This document shows positions 30,585 through 41,560 of a stretch of DNA of 64,000 nucleotides, piece after piece. The DNA is from Euphorbia lathyris (Eukaryota; Streptophyta; Magnoliopsida; Malpighiales; Euphorbiaceae), in NCBI RefSeq assembly GCF_963576675.1, contig NC_088913.1, positions 84,629,001-84,693,000 on the forward strand, written 5' to 3'. The translations under genes and the position numbers were made by a program. Each line of letters begins with the position of its first letter. Position 1 is the first letter of the stretch. The notes under the pieces were generated by a model, which ran no database searches, was not told the origin of the DNA, and was given only the letters and a program-made list of their open reading frames with translations.

Positions 30585-30844
30585 GGACAAAGTAAAAAAC
30601 ATGTTCGTGATTTGTCTATTTTGTAAATAAGGATATTTAAAAGCTTACAAATATAGATATGTAGTATATGTTTTTTTACAAAACAAAATATTTGAAATAT
30701 TACACTGTTAAGTTTAACAATCAAGAGCACTTTTAATATTTTCTTAATTATATTTATATATTGACATAGTACAAAGTCTAAATCAAATTGCAACCGTAAA
30801 AAATAAACTTAAATATCAATTTAGTTTATAAAAAACCAAATTAG

Positions 30845-31680
30845 TGATACGGATCGGTTTCGGGACGTGTTAGTTTTAATCGTAAACTAACAAAGATGTT
30901 CTTCTCTAGCTAAACTAGAAGGAGTGAATCTCGGGTTTTACGGACTAAATCCGTAGGAAATCAAAGATCCCCCATTGTTGAAGGTGAAAACCTTAACAAA
31001 CACTTCTTGAAGAAGATGATATAATTTTGTATTGATAAAAGTTAAGGAATTACAATGAAAGAGATGAATTTATATCATCTAAAACCTAATTGTCAAATTA
31101 CATAAAAGGGCAAATTACATAACTAATTAAAATATAAAGGTAAAGGTAAAGGGTAAATTGGGTTAATGGTAAAGGGGTGGCATGATTGTAAATAAGGAGT
31201 GGTAGAGTTGTAATTAGGGAGTGGCAAAGGTGTAGTTAAGGAGTGGTCCCTAGCATGAAGAACTTGGTGAAGAAGTATCCTACAAACGGGACACGCCCCG
31301 CGTAGGTCTGGCTACGCCCTGCATGGTGCAGCTTTTGATCCTGGTGCGTCTTGTTGATGGGGTTTACGCATGGCGTCTCTGGTGTTACGCCCCACGTAGT
31401 TGGCCTCTTGGGTAGAACTCGTTCCGGATGTCCGATCTGCACCCCGCGTATGAGGAAGCACGCTCCGCGTCCTTGGGAGTACACCCCACGTACATGACCT
31501 CATGGAACTGGTTCTCTTTGAAGGTTCGATCCACGCCCCGCGCACTGGACAACACGCTCCGCGTGGAATGCCCTAGTGACCCCTTTCCCGCGTTGGTTTC
31601 TTCCTTTTCCCTCGGCTTCGGATTCACGCTCCGCGTGTTCTATTTTGCGCCCCGCATATGAGTGCTAGATGCCCTCATCA
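30845..31680 (-). repeat. 3' LTR of element B
   Basis: 836 bp, TGATAC...CTCATCA. About ten ACGCCCCGCGTA-type words lie at 31290-31660. Confidence 0.88.
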
Positions 31681-32498
31681 TACTCCTCTTCTTCAAAAGA
31701 GTTGGTCCCCAACTCAACTATAGAACAAGAATGGTGCTTGGTAGGTGCGATCCACTCCATATGTTGTCGGTTTCTCCTTCTCTTCATGAACTCTCCCCAC
31801 ACACCAACTTGTGTCTTGTCCCCGGTCCTCATCCCCCGTAATGCTCGCCTCAATATCCGACCGACATCGAATGGAATATCTCGACGAAGTTGATCAAACC
31901 AATCCTCCACAATATATTGGAAGCTCCTCCACACTCCCACGACATGTCGAACCGACCAACCCCGGATCTCCTTTTTCTCCACTTCACGAACATGGACATT
32001 GATCACAACTTCATTCCGCTCATGGCCGACATCAAATGGGATGTCCCGACGACACTTGTCAACCCATTTCTTAATGATCCCATGAACACTTGTATCGATT
32101 CCTTCTTTGTCTTGGATTAAAAATCTCGCGGCTTCTCGAGTCGCCTCTTCACTAACTTGGCCACTATCCCGCCATTCTTGAATTTCTTCCATTCTCTCTA
32201 CATCACCCGGACGGCCATTCCCATTCACCAAATACTCTTTGAAGCTCAGTCTCTTCACCATAAAACCACTTCTTATTGACTCCTCATAGGGTTGATGTCC
32301 CCTTAACAAGCACAACACATACCCCAACACATGCATCTCAATCAAGAACAAAATAACCAGTTCCGAATTTACCAAGTGGGAGGCTCGGTTCATTCCTAAT
32401 GTGCATGTGCTAGGAATCTCATTTCTTCCTAGAGGCATCACAAAAGACCATTTATCTGTTTCCTTGAAGCTCAAACGACTATGAGGAAGATATAGCAT
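31665..32498 (-). CDS. Element B tail protein with DIPFDVG repeats
   Basis: An open minus-strand frame of 277 codons ending across the purine tract into the LTR (VELGTNSFEEEEYDEGI at the C-terminus). It contains two good copies of the family-specific unit: WVDKCRRDIPFDVGHERNEV and WFDQLRRDIPFDVGR, about 60 residues apart, with GWSVRH between them. It also has HQPYEESIRSGFMVKR near the start, shared with element A. A C-terminus running into the 3' LTR is common in gypsy polyproteins, where it is the last part of integrase. Here no integrase core (HHCC, DDE) is seen. The start is uncertain because the frame is open upstream. The repeat unit is unrecognised. Confidence 0.5.
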   Translation of the reverse strand: MLYLPHSRLSFKETDKWSFVMPLGRNEIPSTCTLGMNRASHLVNSELVILFLIEMHVLGYVLCLLRGHQPYEESIRSGFMVKRLSFKEYLVNGNGRPGDVERMEEIQEWRDSGQVSEEATREAARFLIQDKEGIDTSVHGIIKKWVDKCRRDIPFDVGHERNEVVINVHVREVEKKEIRGWSVRHVVGVWRSFQYIVEDWFDQLRRDIPFDVGRILRRALRGMRTGDKTQVGVWGEFMKRRRNRQHMEWIAPTKHHSCSIVELGTNSFEEEEYDEGI

Positions 32499-32771
32499 AC
32501 GACCTCCGGGATCCTAAGCAATGTCACATGGTATCTTCCCCAAAGGTAGAATGCCCCGTGGTTGTCCGTTGAAGGACACATACTTCCCATCTTCGGACGT
32601 TGGTCCCACATCACCAATTTCCTCCATTCCCTTTCGGAACTCTCGCTCATAATAGTCAAGTTCACCTTCGTTAACTAGCTCAATGTTGAAGTTTCCTTCT
32701 CCATCAATCTCCTTTCGTAGCTCATCTTCTTCTTGACCATATGGAATTTTGCTTCCCTCTTTGTCCTTGAT

Positions 32772-33555
32772 CTATTCTCTCCCATGACCTATCGTTCCTA
32801 GTGGCTTCTCTCCATAGTCCAAGCCGACTAACTCACGTGTTAAGCCGCTTGACTCCAAAGACATGCAATCACCCAACATAGTTGAACCACCAACATCTCT
32901 CCGATCTCCATAGTCATTAACCTCCACATATAATGTGATTTCCTCATTCTTCTCAACCTCAAAATCAATGCCCTCACTTCCGTCAAGCACATCAATGAAG
33001 TTATGTTCAAGGGGCATTTTTATCAAACACAAAAGGAGCATCCCTTGCTACATGGGTTTTCTCTTTTTTAACACACACAAAGTCAACCTCCCCCATGTTC
33101 TCACATACAAGCATCCCTTCCTCCTCATCCACAAATGAGTCTAAATCCTCCTCCACAATTGCATTATCAACAAATCCACAAGAAGAATCTAAATCCCCTT
33201 CAACATCACAAACAATATCACAAACATCCAATTTCTTCCTACCAATAGGACGAACCACAACTTCAATATTAGAAATTGGAAGTTTAGAGTTTACCTTTAC
33301 AATGTGTGATGGAGAAAAGATTGGTGATGGATCTTTAGGAGGAACCTCCATGGTTGGTTGGGAGCTATTTCGGCATTCTTGCTTGAGACTCTTTACGGAT
33401 GTCGCAAGCTTCCTTGTTATCTCGTGTATCACTCGAAAATCCTCCTTAGTGCTCTCTTTATACCTCCTCACGATGGCTTCAAGATTTTCCAACCCCTTGT
33501 TGAAGGTTTCTTCATATCTTGAAGATAAATTTGGTTGAACCATAGTCGAAAGAAG
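32772..33555 (-). pseudogene. Element B gag-like region
   Basis: Matches the N-terminal part of the element A gag: MVQPNLSSRYEETFNKGL, LATSVKSLKQECRNSSQP, MEVPPKDPSPIF. It is followed by the same acidic segment and, after a frame change near 33010, the PLEHNF...GGSTM segment. Start ATG lies shortly inside the primer-binding site. The acidic tandem repeat and protease of element A are missing. Confidence 0.6.
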
Positions 33556-33592
33556 TCTCCGTTCAAGGAAAATGATCGACTTTGATACCAAC

Positions 33593-34421
33593 TAATACAG
33601 ATCGGTTTCGGGACGTGTTAGTTTTAATCGTAAACTAACAAAGATGTTCTTCTCTGGCTAAACTAGAAGGAGTGAATCCCGGGTTTTACGGACTAAATCC
33701 GTAGGAAATCAAAGATCCCCCATTGTTGAAGGTGAAAACCTTACCAAACACTTCTTGAAGAAGATGATATAATTTTGTATTGATAAAAGTTAAGGAATTA
33801 CAATGAAAGATATGAATTTATATCATCTAAAACCTAATTGCCAAATTACATAAAAGGGCAAATTACATAACTAATTAAAATATAAAGGTAAAGGATAAAT
33901 TGGGTTAATGGTAAAGGGGTGGCATGATTGTAAATAAGGAGCGGTAGAGTTGTAATTAGGGAGTGGCAAAGGTATAGTTAAGGAGTGGTCCCTAGCATGA
34001 AGAACTTGGTGAAGAAGTATCCTACAGACGGGATACGCCCCACATAGGTCTGGTTACGCCCCGCGTGGTGCAGCTCTTGATCCTGGTGTGTCTTGTTGAT
34101 GGGGTTTACGCGTGGCGTCTCTGGTGTTACGCCCCGCGTAGTTGGCCTCCTGGGTAGAACTCGTTCTGGATGCCCGATCTGCACCTCGCGTATGAGGAAG
34201 CACGCTCCGCGTCCTTGGGAGTACGCCTCGCGTACATGACCTCCTGGAACTAGTTCTCTTTGAAGGTTCGATCCACGCCCCGCGCACTAGACAACACCCT
34301 CCGCGTGGAATGCCCTAGTGACCCATTTCCCCTGTGGGTTTCTTCCTTTCCCTCAGCTCTGGATTCATGCTCTGCGTGTTCTATCTTGCGCCCCGCGTAT
34401 GAGTGCAAGATGCCCTCATCA
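33593..34421 (-). repeat. 5' LTR of element B
   Basis: 829 bp, very similar to 30845-31680; the first base pair after T is A rather than G (TAATAC). It carries the same GC-rich word array at 34030-34400. Confidence 0.88.
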
Positions 34422-36176
34422 TTTAGGGATTTATTCTTTTGGGGTTGTGCTTTGTCTATACATAAGAATAGTTTTTTAATATAAAAATGCATTTGGTTAT
34501 AGTAAGAACTTAACTGTGTAGTTATAATACTTTGTTTTGTCAATAAAACATATCATAGAACTCTATGTAAACTTTTAAACGAAATATATCACCACAAACA
34601 TTTTTTTTTGTACTAATTGATTATGATATAGTCCATTTTTCCAATTAGTTATTATTATTATTTTAAATTATTACTTTGGTAAATTTCTATTTGCAAGGTT
34701 TTTTTATAATGTTTTTCCATTTTTCGATTCGAGGATCGTTGGTTACTCTTAAATTGATCTACTCTCAATTAAAGTTTTTTTTACGTACGTTAAGACTCAA
34801 ACTCAAGATCTAGTTTCAGGGCTGACGATGGACATAAGCTAAGAATGTGGCTGACCAACGCCCAAAGTTAAAAGGGGTCCAAATTTTTTATTATTATTAT
34901 ATAGTATTTTTTTTTAATAAATGTAGTTATAATATCTATTCAGATCTAAAAAGTGACCAAATAATATAATATTTTAGATCAAGATGTGTTCAAATTTGTA
35001 TATTAAACTTTTAAATAGATTTTTTTTTATTAGACACCACTTATCTCTTAGTTCGTCTATGACCCACCAAATGTTAGGACCGACCATGCTAGTTTAAGTG
35101 ACTTGAAACTCTTAACCACTCAAACCAACCTTGGTTATTAAGTTTTTCAATTTTTAGTATTTATTAGTTCTATGTAAAAAGCCTTTTAGAACAAGAAAGA
35201 TATATTCCACGTGTTTTAGAATGTTATTACATAATTAAAAAAATAGAGTAAAATTGAAGTTATTAATTGTTCAACTATAAACCTTGTATTTCCTAATATT
35301 GCAATCGCAATATCCCGATCTTGATTATTTTACTTTTTTAAGACGTGTGCAATGCATTTTTCGCATTTAACTTACTTTTTTTGCAACCGATTGATCAATT
35401 GATTACATTTTACACAAGTTCAGTGAGCTAACTGAACATTTTATATAAGTTCATGAGGCTATTAAAACACTTTGAAAATTCAGGAAACTCAATCAAAATT
35501 TTACGATAAATTCAAAGGGCAAATGATGTATTAAGCCTATATAAATTTTTAGAATTATTTAAATTGAATGTCCCTATCAATTTAAATAATTCTAAAAATC
35601 TAACTTTATAAGTTCACATTCTATCTATTTATATGTTCACGTTCAGACTGTCTCAAATTGATAGACTACTTTGCAAATTTGGTCAGTTCTGAATCGTTAA
35701 TCTACGTGGTACAAATAAAGGGTGTTTGCGGAATATATACACTAGATCTGTCCATCGGTCGGGCTCCGGCTGGGCTTATAGGGTTTTTAGATAAAAATAC
35801 TCAGTTCAAACCCAGCCCATTCCATTATTAATTTAGGCGGGTTCGGACCAGACTGGGTTTGAGTTTAAAAATCAAGGGAAACTTATACAGAAATTCACTT
35901 TTTAAAAATTATTTACAACGATGTCAAGTCATAATTTTAGATTATGTCAAACAAGTAAAATCAGTATCTTTAATATATTTTAAGGATTAAAATTTATAAA
36001 TTAGAAGTCTAGAATATATTTTTTAGGGTTTATGATTTATGAATTGGAGTCTAGAATTTTTAAATTATGCTGTAAAATCATAGTAAATATAGAATAATGA
36101 CATATGACTTGGTTGTAATTTTGTAATTAATTATGATATTTATGTATTTGACTCAAAAATCAAATACCAAGCTCAA

Positions 36177-36178
<2 letters not shown>
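34422..36178. other. AT-rich intergenic sequence with small hairpin and hAT end
   Basis: No gene is recognised. A perfect 21-bp stem with an 11-nt loop lies at 35546-35598 (stem TTTTTAGAATTATTTAAATTG). A hAT-like end, TAGATCTGTCCATCGGTCGGG, begins near 35749 and is followed by GGGCTGGG-type subterminal text; its partner end is not clear. Confidence 0.5.

Positions 36179-36211
<33 letters not shown>
36179..36211. repeat. (TA)n microsatellite
   Basis: About 16 TA units, just left of the putative MULE region. Confidence 0.9.
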
Positions 36212-36218
<7 letters not shown>

Positions 36219-36399
36219 GGTGAGATCCAATGTGACAAGAGCTTATGGTGTGATAAGAAGCTTATTGTGTGACATAACAAAACTACGTAGTTTTGGCAAG
36301 AAAATTCAATTCAAAAAACACGCGTCAAGTTGATTCTCCTCCCTTCCTCACACAGAAAACGCACGAATCAAAGTTCATTCTTCACCATTCGATTTTCTT

Positions 36400-36570
36400 C
36401 TTCTCACCATTATCGATCGATTTGTAATATGTATTCAGATTAATCTCCGATTTTCTTCTGCTCACCATTATTGCTCGATTTTCTTCTCCTCTGAATTTTC
36501 GATCGATTTTCTTCTCTCAATATTACTGATCGATTCTCTTGTCCTCAACATTATCGATCGATTTTTCATC
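36400..36570. repeat. ATCGATCGATTTTCTTCT-type repeats upstream of the FAR1 gene
   Basis: Four or five diverged copies of CACCATTATCGATCGATTTT-like text within 170 bp, immediately upstream of the first ATG (36598). It is leader or promoter sequence of the transposase gene; a regulatory role is a guess. Confidence 0.5.
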
Positions 36571-36597
36571 TGTATTCATATAATTCACTCTGAATAT

Positions 36598-39500
36598 GGA
36601 ATCCGAACACCAAAATATGGAATCTGAAGACCATAATCAGTCCAATATGACACAGAACAACATCATCTTCTGGTATTTTGCTTATATCTGCAACTTGAAA
36701 TTTTTCAGATATATATTGAAATATTGAGATCTGTTTACATTAATAATAGTTGTTCTAAACTTATTCTCTGTCTTGATAATAGATTTCTTACACTAATTAT
36801 TCACAAAGGCTGTAGACTAAATTCTACCAAATTGTACCACTTGTTCCATGTAACTATATCATCTGTTCCAACTAAATGTATGGTTTGTTCCGAGTGAATT
36901 ATATCTGCTATATATTGAAAATATTGATATCTGTTTACATTAACAATTTATGAAATGTCTTGATAATATATTTCTTACACTAATTATTCACAAAAATTGT
37001 AGTCTGAATTCTAACAAATTGTATCACTTGTTCGATGTAACTATATCATTTGTTCCAACTAAATGTATGATTTGTTCTGAACTAATGTACCATTTGTTTC
37101 AAGTACATCTTTGTCCTAATCTTGATTCTCTTACCTGTTTTGTAGATTTGCTTTTGCCTAGTTACTCTTCTACTGCAATTTTACCTTACACACCAGAAGT
37201 AATCACAAGACTCAGTCCTAAAATTATGGGTGCCTAATTGTTCAAATGAGTTAAAACCTGCTCTTGGAATGATATTTGAGAATTATGATAAAGCTCAAGA
37301 ATTTACAAATCATATGCATGTGCTGCTGGATTTAATAGTAGGGTATCAACATCAAGAAAGAAACAAGGTGTTATAAAAGAACAATTTTTTTGTATGCAAT
37401 TAAGAAGGTTACAAACATCACAGAAAAAAGTGACATCCAGTGATATAAAAACCAGAAAAAGGACACCCAGTCGTGTAGGATTCAGTGTTAAAATGATTAT
37501 TAAACTTTCTGACAATGGAATCTATGAAGTGACACAGTTTAAAGAAGAACATAATCATATCCTTTACACTCCAGGCTATGTACAATATCAAAAAGAGGGT
37601 ATGAAGATGAACCTTTCACTCAAAAAGATGATAGTTAATAATGCAAAGGTAAACCATCTTCTTCATAATAATTATGCATTGTAAATACTGAAATGTTTAG
37701 TTATAGAATTTTGCTCATTTCATCTAAAAAAAATTCGGATTTGGTTTAATAGATGAATGTTGGTCCTCTGAAAACTTATAGACAAGCAAAGGAACTTTAT
37801 GGAGGATATGAAAATATTGGTGCATCGAAGATAGATTTAAGAACTTCCAGAGAGACTTGAAAGCATATATTAAGGATTTAGATGCACAAATGTTCGTTGA
37901 TAATTTTCAGAAAAAAAAGGAGTTATGGAGTGCATTATTTTTCGAATTTGAAGTAGATCAAGACGGCAGACTCTGTAGAGCTTTATGGGTAGACCCTATA
38001 TGTATAAAAAACTACGCTCTTTATGGTGATATGGTCTCATTTGACACCACATATAGCACATACAGGTACTACATAATAATCTTTGACATAAAATTATTGG
38101 TTTCTGCCCTTCATATACTGGTGTTGTAACAGAAAAAATATGTTGTTACAATTCAAATGTCATGTTCTTCCAACAGAAAACTCATTTTTATACTACACTG
38201 AACATGTATAATATGATATTTGGACCATTTACTGGGGTTGACAACCACAAAAAAATGTATTACATTTGCATATTGTTTCGTGGCTAACAAAGATATTGCA
38301 TCATTTGAGTGGGTTTTTAAAACATTTCTCAAAGCAATGGACAACAATGAGCCGACTTGCTTGATAACAGACCAAGATTCAGCAATGATAGTTGCAATAA
38401 AAAATGTTTTCAAAAAAACAGAACACAGATTTTGCATGTGGCACATTATGAAGAAGATGTCAGACAAAATAGGTACGAAAAATCATTCTATGCTCTTTAT
38501 TTTCTATTATCCCATTCAATAAATAAAATGTTCCAACAGAATACATATGTTGTTCCATAAGAATACATAAATTGTTCCAACAGAATATATGTGTTGTTCA
38601 ATATGCATACATTCAATTTCTTCTAAACTATTTTGTTACTAATACAGGACGACAAATAATGCAAGAAACAGATTTTATCACAAAGATAAATTCTTGCGCG
38701 TGGAGTGTAGAATTGGAACCAGAAGAGTTTGAGCAAAAATTGATGGGAATTATTTTGGAATTCAATTTAGAAGAACATGGATGGCTGAAACACATGTATG
38801 ATATAAGATCAACATGGATTCCAACTTATTTCAGAGACTCATTCCTAGCGGGCTTAATGAGAACAACCTCAAGGTCAGAAAGTGGAAATCACTTCACTTC
38901 TTTCACAAAAAGTCATTTAACTCTCATTGAATTCCTCCTCCAGTTTGAGGGTGCAATGGAAGCACAAAGATATGCACAAGGTAAAAATGACTATGATTCC
39001 AAACACTCAATACCTATATCTCAAACACCAATTCCTATTGAAAAGCATGGATCAGAAGTATTTACAAGAATGTTCTTTTATGAATTTCAAAAACAAGTGC
39101 TAGATGCTTCCTTTAATTGTGGAGTTGATGATATACATAAATACAATGACAAATGCAAAATCAATGTAAGGGAAAAAGGTAGAAAAAAACAACATATCAG
39201 GTTGTTTATAATATAGACAATAGTGACACAACATGTTCGTGCAAGATATTCAATAGAGCAGGAATTCCCTGTAGACATATGGTGTTCGTATGGAAGGATA
39301 GAATGCTGGAGAGAATTCATGAGCAGTATGTCCTAAACAGATGGAAAATCTTACCAGAGATAACACTGCAAAATAATGTTATAGAAGAATGTGCTAGAAC
39401 AATGGGTAAGAAAATAATGTTGAATAACTTATGGTCTGAGATTCACATGACTATGTGTTTGGCTGAAGGGGATAAAGAGGACCTAAATAATCTCACAAGA

Positions 39501-39801
39501 AACATTCAAGCATTGAGGACAGAGTTGGAAGCAAAGAAAAGAAAGAACATCAACAATTCTACTAAAATTCAAGACATATAGATGTTGGTGGGAACAAGTC
39601 GGCCCTCTGAAGTTCTAATCAAAGAACCTAAAATTTCTAAAAACAAAGGAACTGGGATTCATGTTACAAACAGTGAGAAAAGATTGAATGGAGAAAAAGA
39701 GAAAGCAATTAAACAAACACAAAAAACAAAGGATGTGCAAATGTTGTAATCAATTGTGCCACCACGACATTAGAAACTGTCCAGAAAAAACAAAGAAATA
39801 A
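36598..39801 (+). pseudogene. FAR1/MURA-type MULE transposase gene
   Basis: Exon 1 starts MESEHQNMESEDHN (36598). Exon 2 (to 37648) holds the FAR1-type DNA-binding region: ELKPALGMIFENYDKAQEF, AAGFNSRVSTSRKKQGVIKE, and FKEEHNHIL. Exon 3 (37753-38065) has DAQMFVDNFQKKKELWS and the first catalytic motif GDMVSFDTTYSTYR. Exon 4 (about 38206-38472) has GPFTGVDNHKK, FVANKDIASFEWVFKTFL, LITDQDSAM and HRFCMWHIMKKM. Exon 5 (from 38648) has SCAWSVELEPEEFEQK, MRTTSRSESGNHF, a SWIM finger (CSCKIFNRAGIPCRH, about 39235-39280) and, near the end, a CCHC knuckle (CKCCNQLCHHDIRNC). Exon junctions are in phase. Frame breaks lie near 37835, at the A runs near 38248 and 39185, and beyond a TAG at 39579. It would cut and move the element; domesticated relatives are FHY3/FAR1 factors. 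Confidence 0.85.
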
Positions 39802-40270
39802 GGTAAATTCCCTGTCTAAAATTTCTTTCCTCTAGCAGTATATTTTGTTATTTGACTTCATTTGGAAAATATGTGTTTTAATTTGGAACAACTTGTGTTT
39901 ACATTAATAATATATTGAAAATATTGAGATCTGTTTAAATATGATATATATTGAAAATATTGAGATCTGTTCAGATTAATAATATTTGTTCTAAATTTAT
40001 TATATGTCTTGATAATAGATTTTTTAAACTAATTAATCAAAAAGGTTGTAGTACAACATGTTCCATATAACTATATCATTTGTTTCAACTGAATATATGA
40101 TTTGTTCTAAATAAATGTATGATTTATTCCGAGTTAATTTATGATTTGTTCCGAGTTAATATATGATTTGTTATAAGTACTTGTGTTTAATCATGTAATA
40201 AAAACAAAAATAAAGCAACCTCTGGAAGAAATAAGTAAAAACATAACAAAATATATCATTAAAAAATAAA

Positions 40271-41123
40271 GGGTAAATTCCAAAAAAAAAACCATGTGGT
40301 TTGATGTTCTTCCAAAAAAAACCCTTGTGGTTTGTTATTACAAAAAAAAGGACTGTAGTTTGCGCCGTTAACCAAAAAACGGAAAATGGCTTAACAGTGT
40401 TAAAATGCTGATGTGACACAGGGGTAAGGTTGGAAATTCGATTTTTTTTTATTTTTTTCCTCTCTCTCCTCCTTCTTCTTCTTCCTTCTTCCTCTTCCTC
40501 TTCCTTCTTCTCCTTCTTCTCCTTCTTCTTCTTCTTCCTTCTTCTTCTTCTCTCCTCCTTCTTCTTCTTCCTTCTCCTTCTTCTTCTTCTTTTTCTTTTT
40601 CCTTTTTCTTTTTCTTCCTTCTTTTTTTTCTTTTTTTTTTTAAGTTTTCGGAAATCTGGATCCAGATTTCCAGAAATTTCCAGATTTTCGAAATTTTTTC
40701 AGAAATCTGGTCCAGATTTCTGGATTTTCCCTAGAAATCCGGAAATTTTCCAGATTTTTGGAAAATTTCAGTGTCCGAAATTAAAAAAAAAAGAATAGAG
40801 GAAAAAAAGAAAAAGGAAGAAGAAAGAAGGAAGAAGAAGAAGAAGAAGAAGAAGAAGGAGGAAGAAGAAGGAGAAGGAAGAAGAAGAAGAAGAAGAAGGA
40901 AGAAGAAGAAGAAGAAGGAGGAGGAGAGAGAGGGGAAAAAAATAAAAAAAATTCGAATTTCCAACCTTACCCTTGTGCCACGTCAGCATTTTAACACCGT
41001 TAAACCATTTTCCGTTTTTTGGTTAACGGCGCAAATCACAGTCCTTTTTTTTTGTAATAACAAATCACAATGGTTTTTTTGGAAGAACATCAAACCACAT
41101 GGGTTTTTTTTTTGAATTTACCC
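40271..41123. mobile_element. Foldback Mutator MITE with polypyrimidine arms
   Basis: The ends are GGGTAAATTC and its inverse, flanked by the 9-bp direct repeat AAAAATAAA (40262-40270, 41124-41132), as expected for Mutator. The arms are inverted copies over hundreds of bases and include about 180 bp of CTT/CCT-rich sequence (40455-40640) matched by GAA/GGA-rich sequence (40795-40945). The centre (40645-40770) contains CCAGATTTC and GAAATCTGG words in both orientations. No gene; the low-complexity frames here are artefacts. Confidence 0.88.
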
Positions 41124-41215
41124 AAAAATAAAAACATAAAAATATAAAAACATACAAACATAAACATAAAAACAATTGTTCATAATATAAAAAATAGTGA
41201 ATATAATTAAAAACA

Positions 41216-41560
41216 TTAAATAAAATCACTATCAGGACCTAAAATATCATTGTTATATTGTTGAATCTTGTTCTTCAGCTTCTTTTTCTCTTCCTCTAGC
41301 TCCTCTTTCAACTCTGCTTTCTCCTCCTCTCCTTTCTCAATGAAAGACATCACTGAGTCACAAAATAAAGACATAAAATCATTCATGCCCTTCAGCTTCG
41401 TTATAATGTCGTCAACATCACCTTCCATAAAAGTTTCCTCCATATCTTCAATAACCTTAAAAAGCTCATCAGGAATTTCACTCCCTGGTTTACGTACTGA
41501 TTGTTCAACGGGAGAATAAGACCTCTTTCTCTTCAAAGAACTCAAACTGCTTCCTGACAT
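41216..41560 (-). CDS. Small coiled-coil protein of the MULE
   Basis: An intact 114-codon frame, ATG 41560 to stop 41216. The N-terminus is Ser/Lys/Arg-rich (SSLKRKRSYSPVEQSVRKPG) and could act as a nuclear-localisation segment. The middle is acidic (DELFKVIEDMEETFMEGDVD). The C-terminal third is a heptad-like Glu/Lys coiled coil (EKGEEEKAELKEELEEEKKK). No family is recognised. It lies between the 3' ends of the transposase gene and the ULP1 gene, on the ULP1 strand. By position it could be an accessory gene, as MURB is in Mutator, but nothing in its sequence shows that. It is the only multi-motif frame in this element with no breaks. Confidence 0.55.
   Translation of the reverse strand: MSGSSLSSLKRKRSYSPVEQSVRKPGSEIPDELFKVIEDMEETFMEGDVDDIITKLKGMNDFMSLFCDSVMSFIEKGEEEKAELKEELEEEKKKLKNKIQQYNNDILGPDSDFI

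Larger units (their letters stand above)
30845..34421 (-). mobile_element. Gypsy-type non-autonomous retroelement B
   Basis: Two LTRs, 30845-31680 (3') and 33593-34421 (5'), with a primer-binding site at 33578-33592 (one change from the tRNA-Met consensus) and a purine tract at 31681-31700 on the minus strand. The flanks give a 4 of 5 matching TSD (ATTAG at 30840-30844, TTTAG at 34422-34426). The 1.9 kb interior has a gag-like N-terminal part and the DIPFDVG-repeat tail but lacks the protease present in element A. It is therefore an internally deleted relative. Confidence 0.88.

Noticed and set aside
40430..41115. Serine/leucine/phenylalanine-rich and lysine/glutamate-rich ORFs
   Set aside because: They are translations of the CTT/GAA tracts of the foldback MITE, not proteins.
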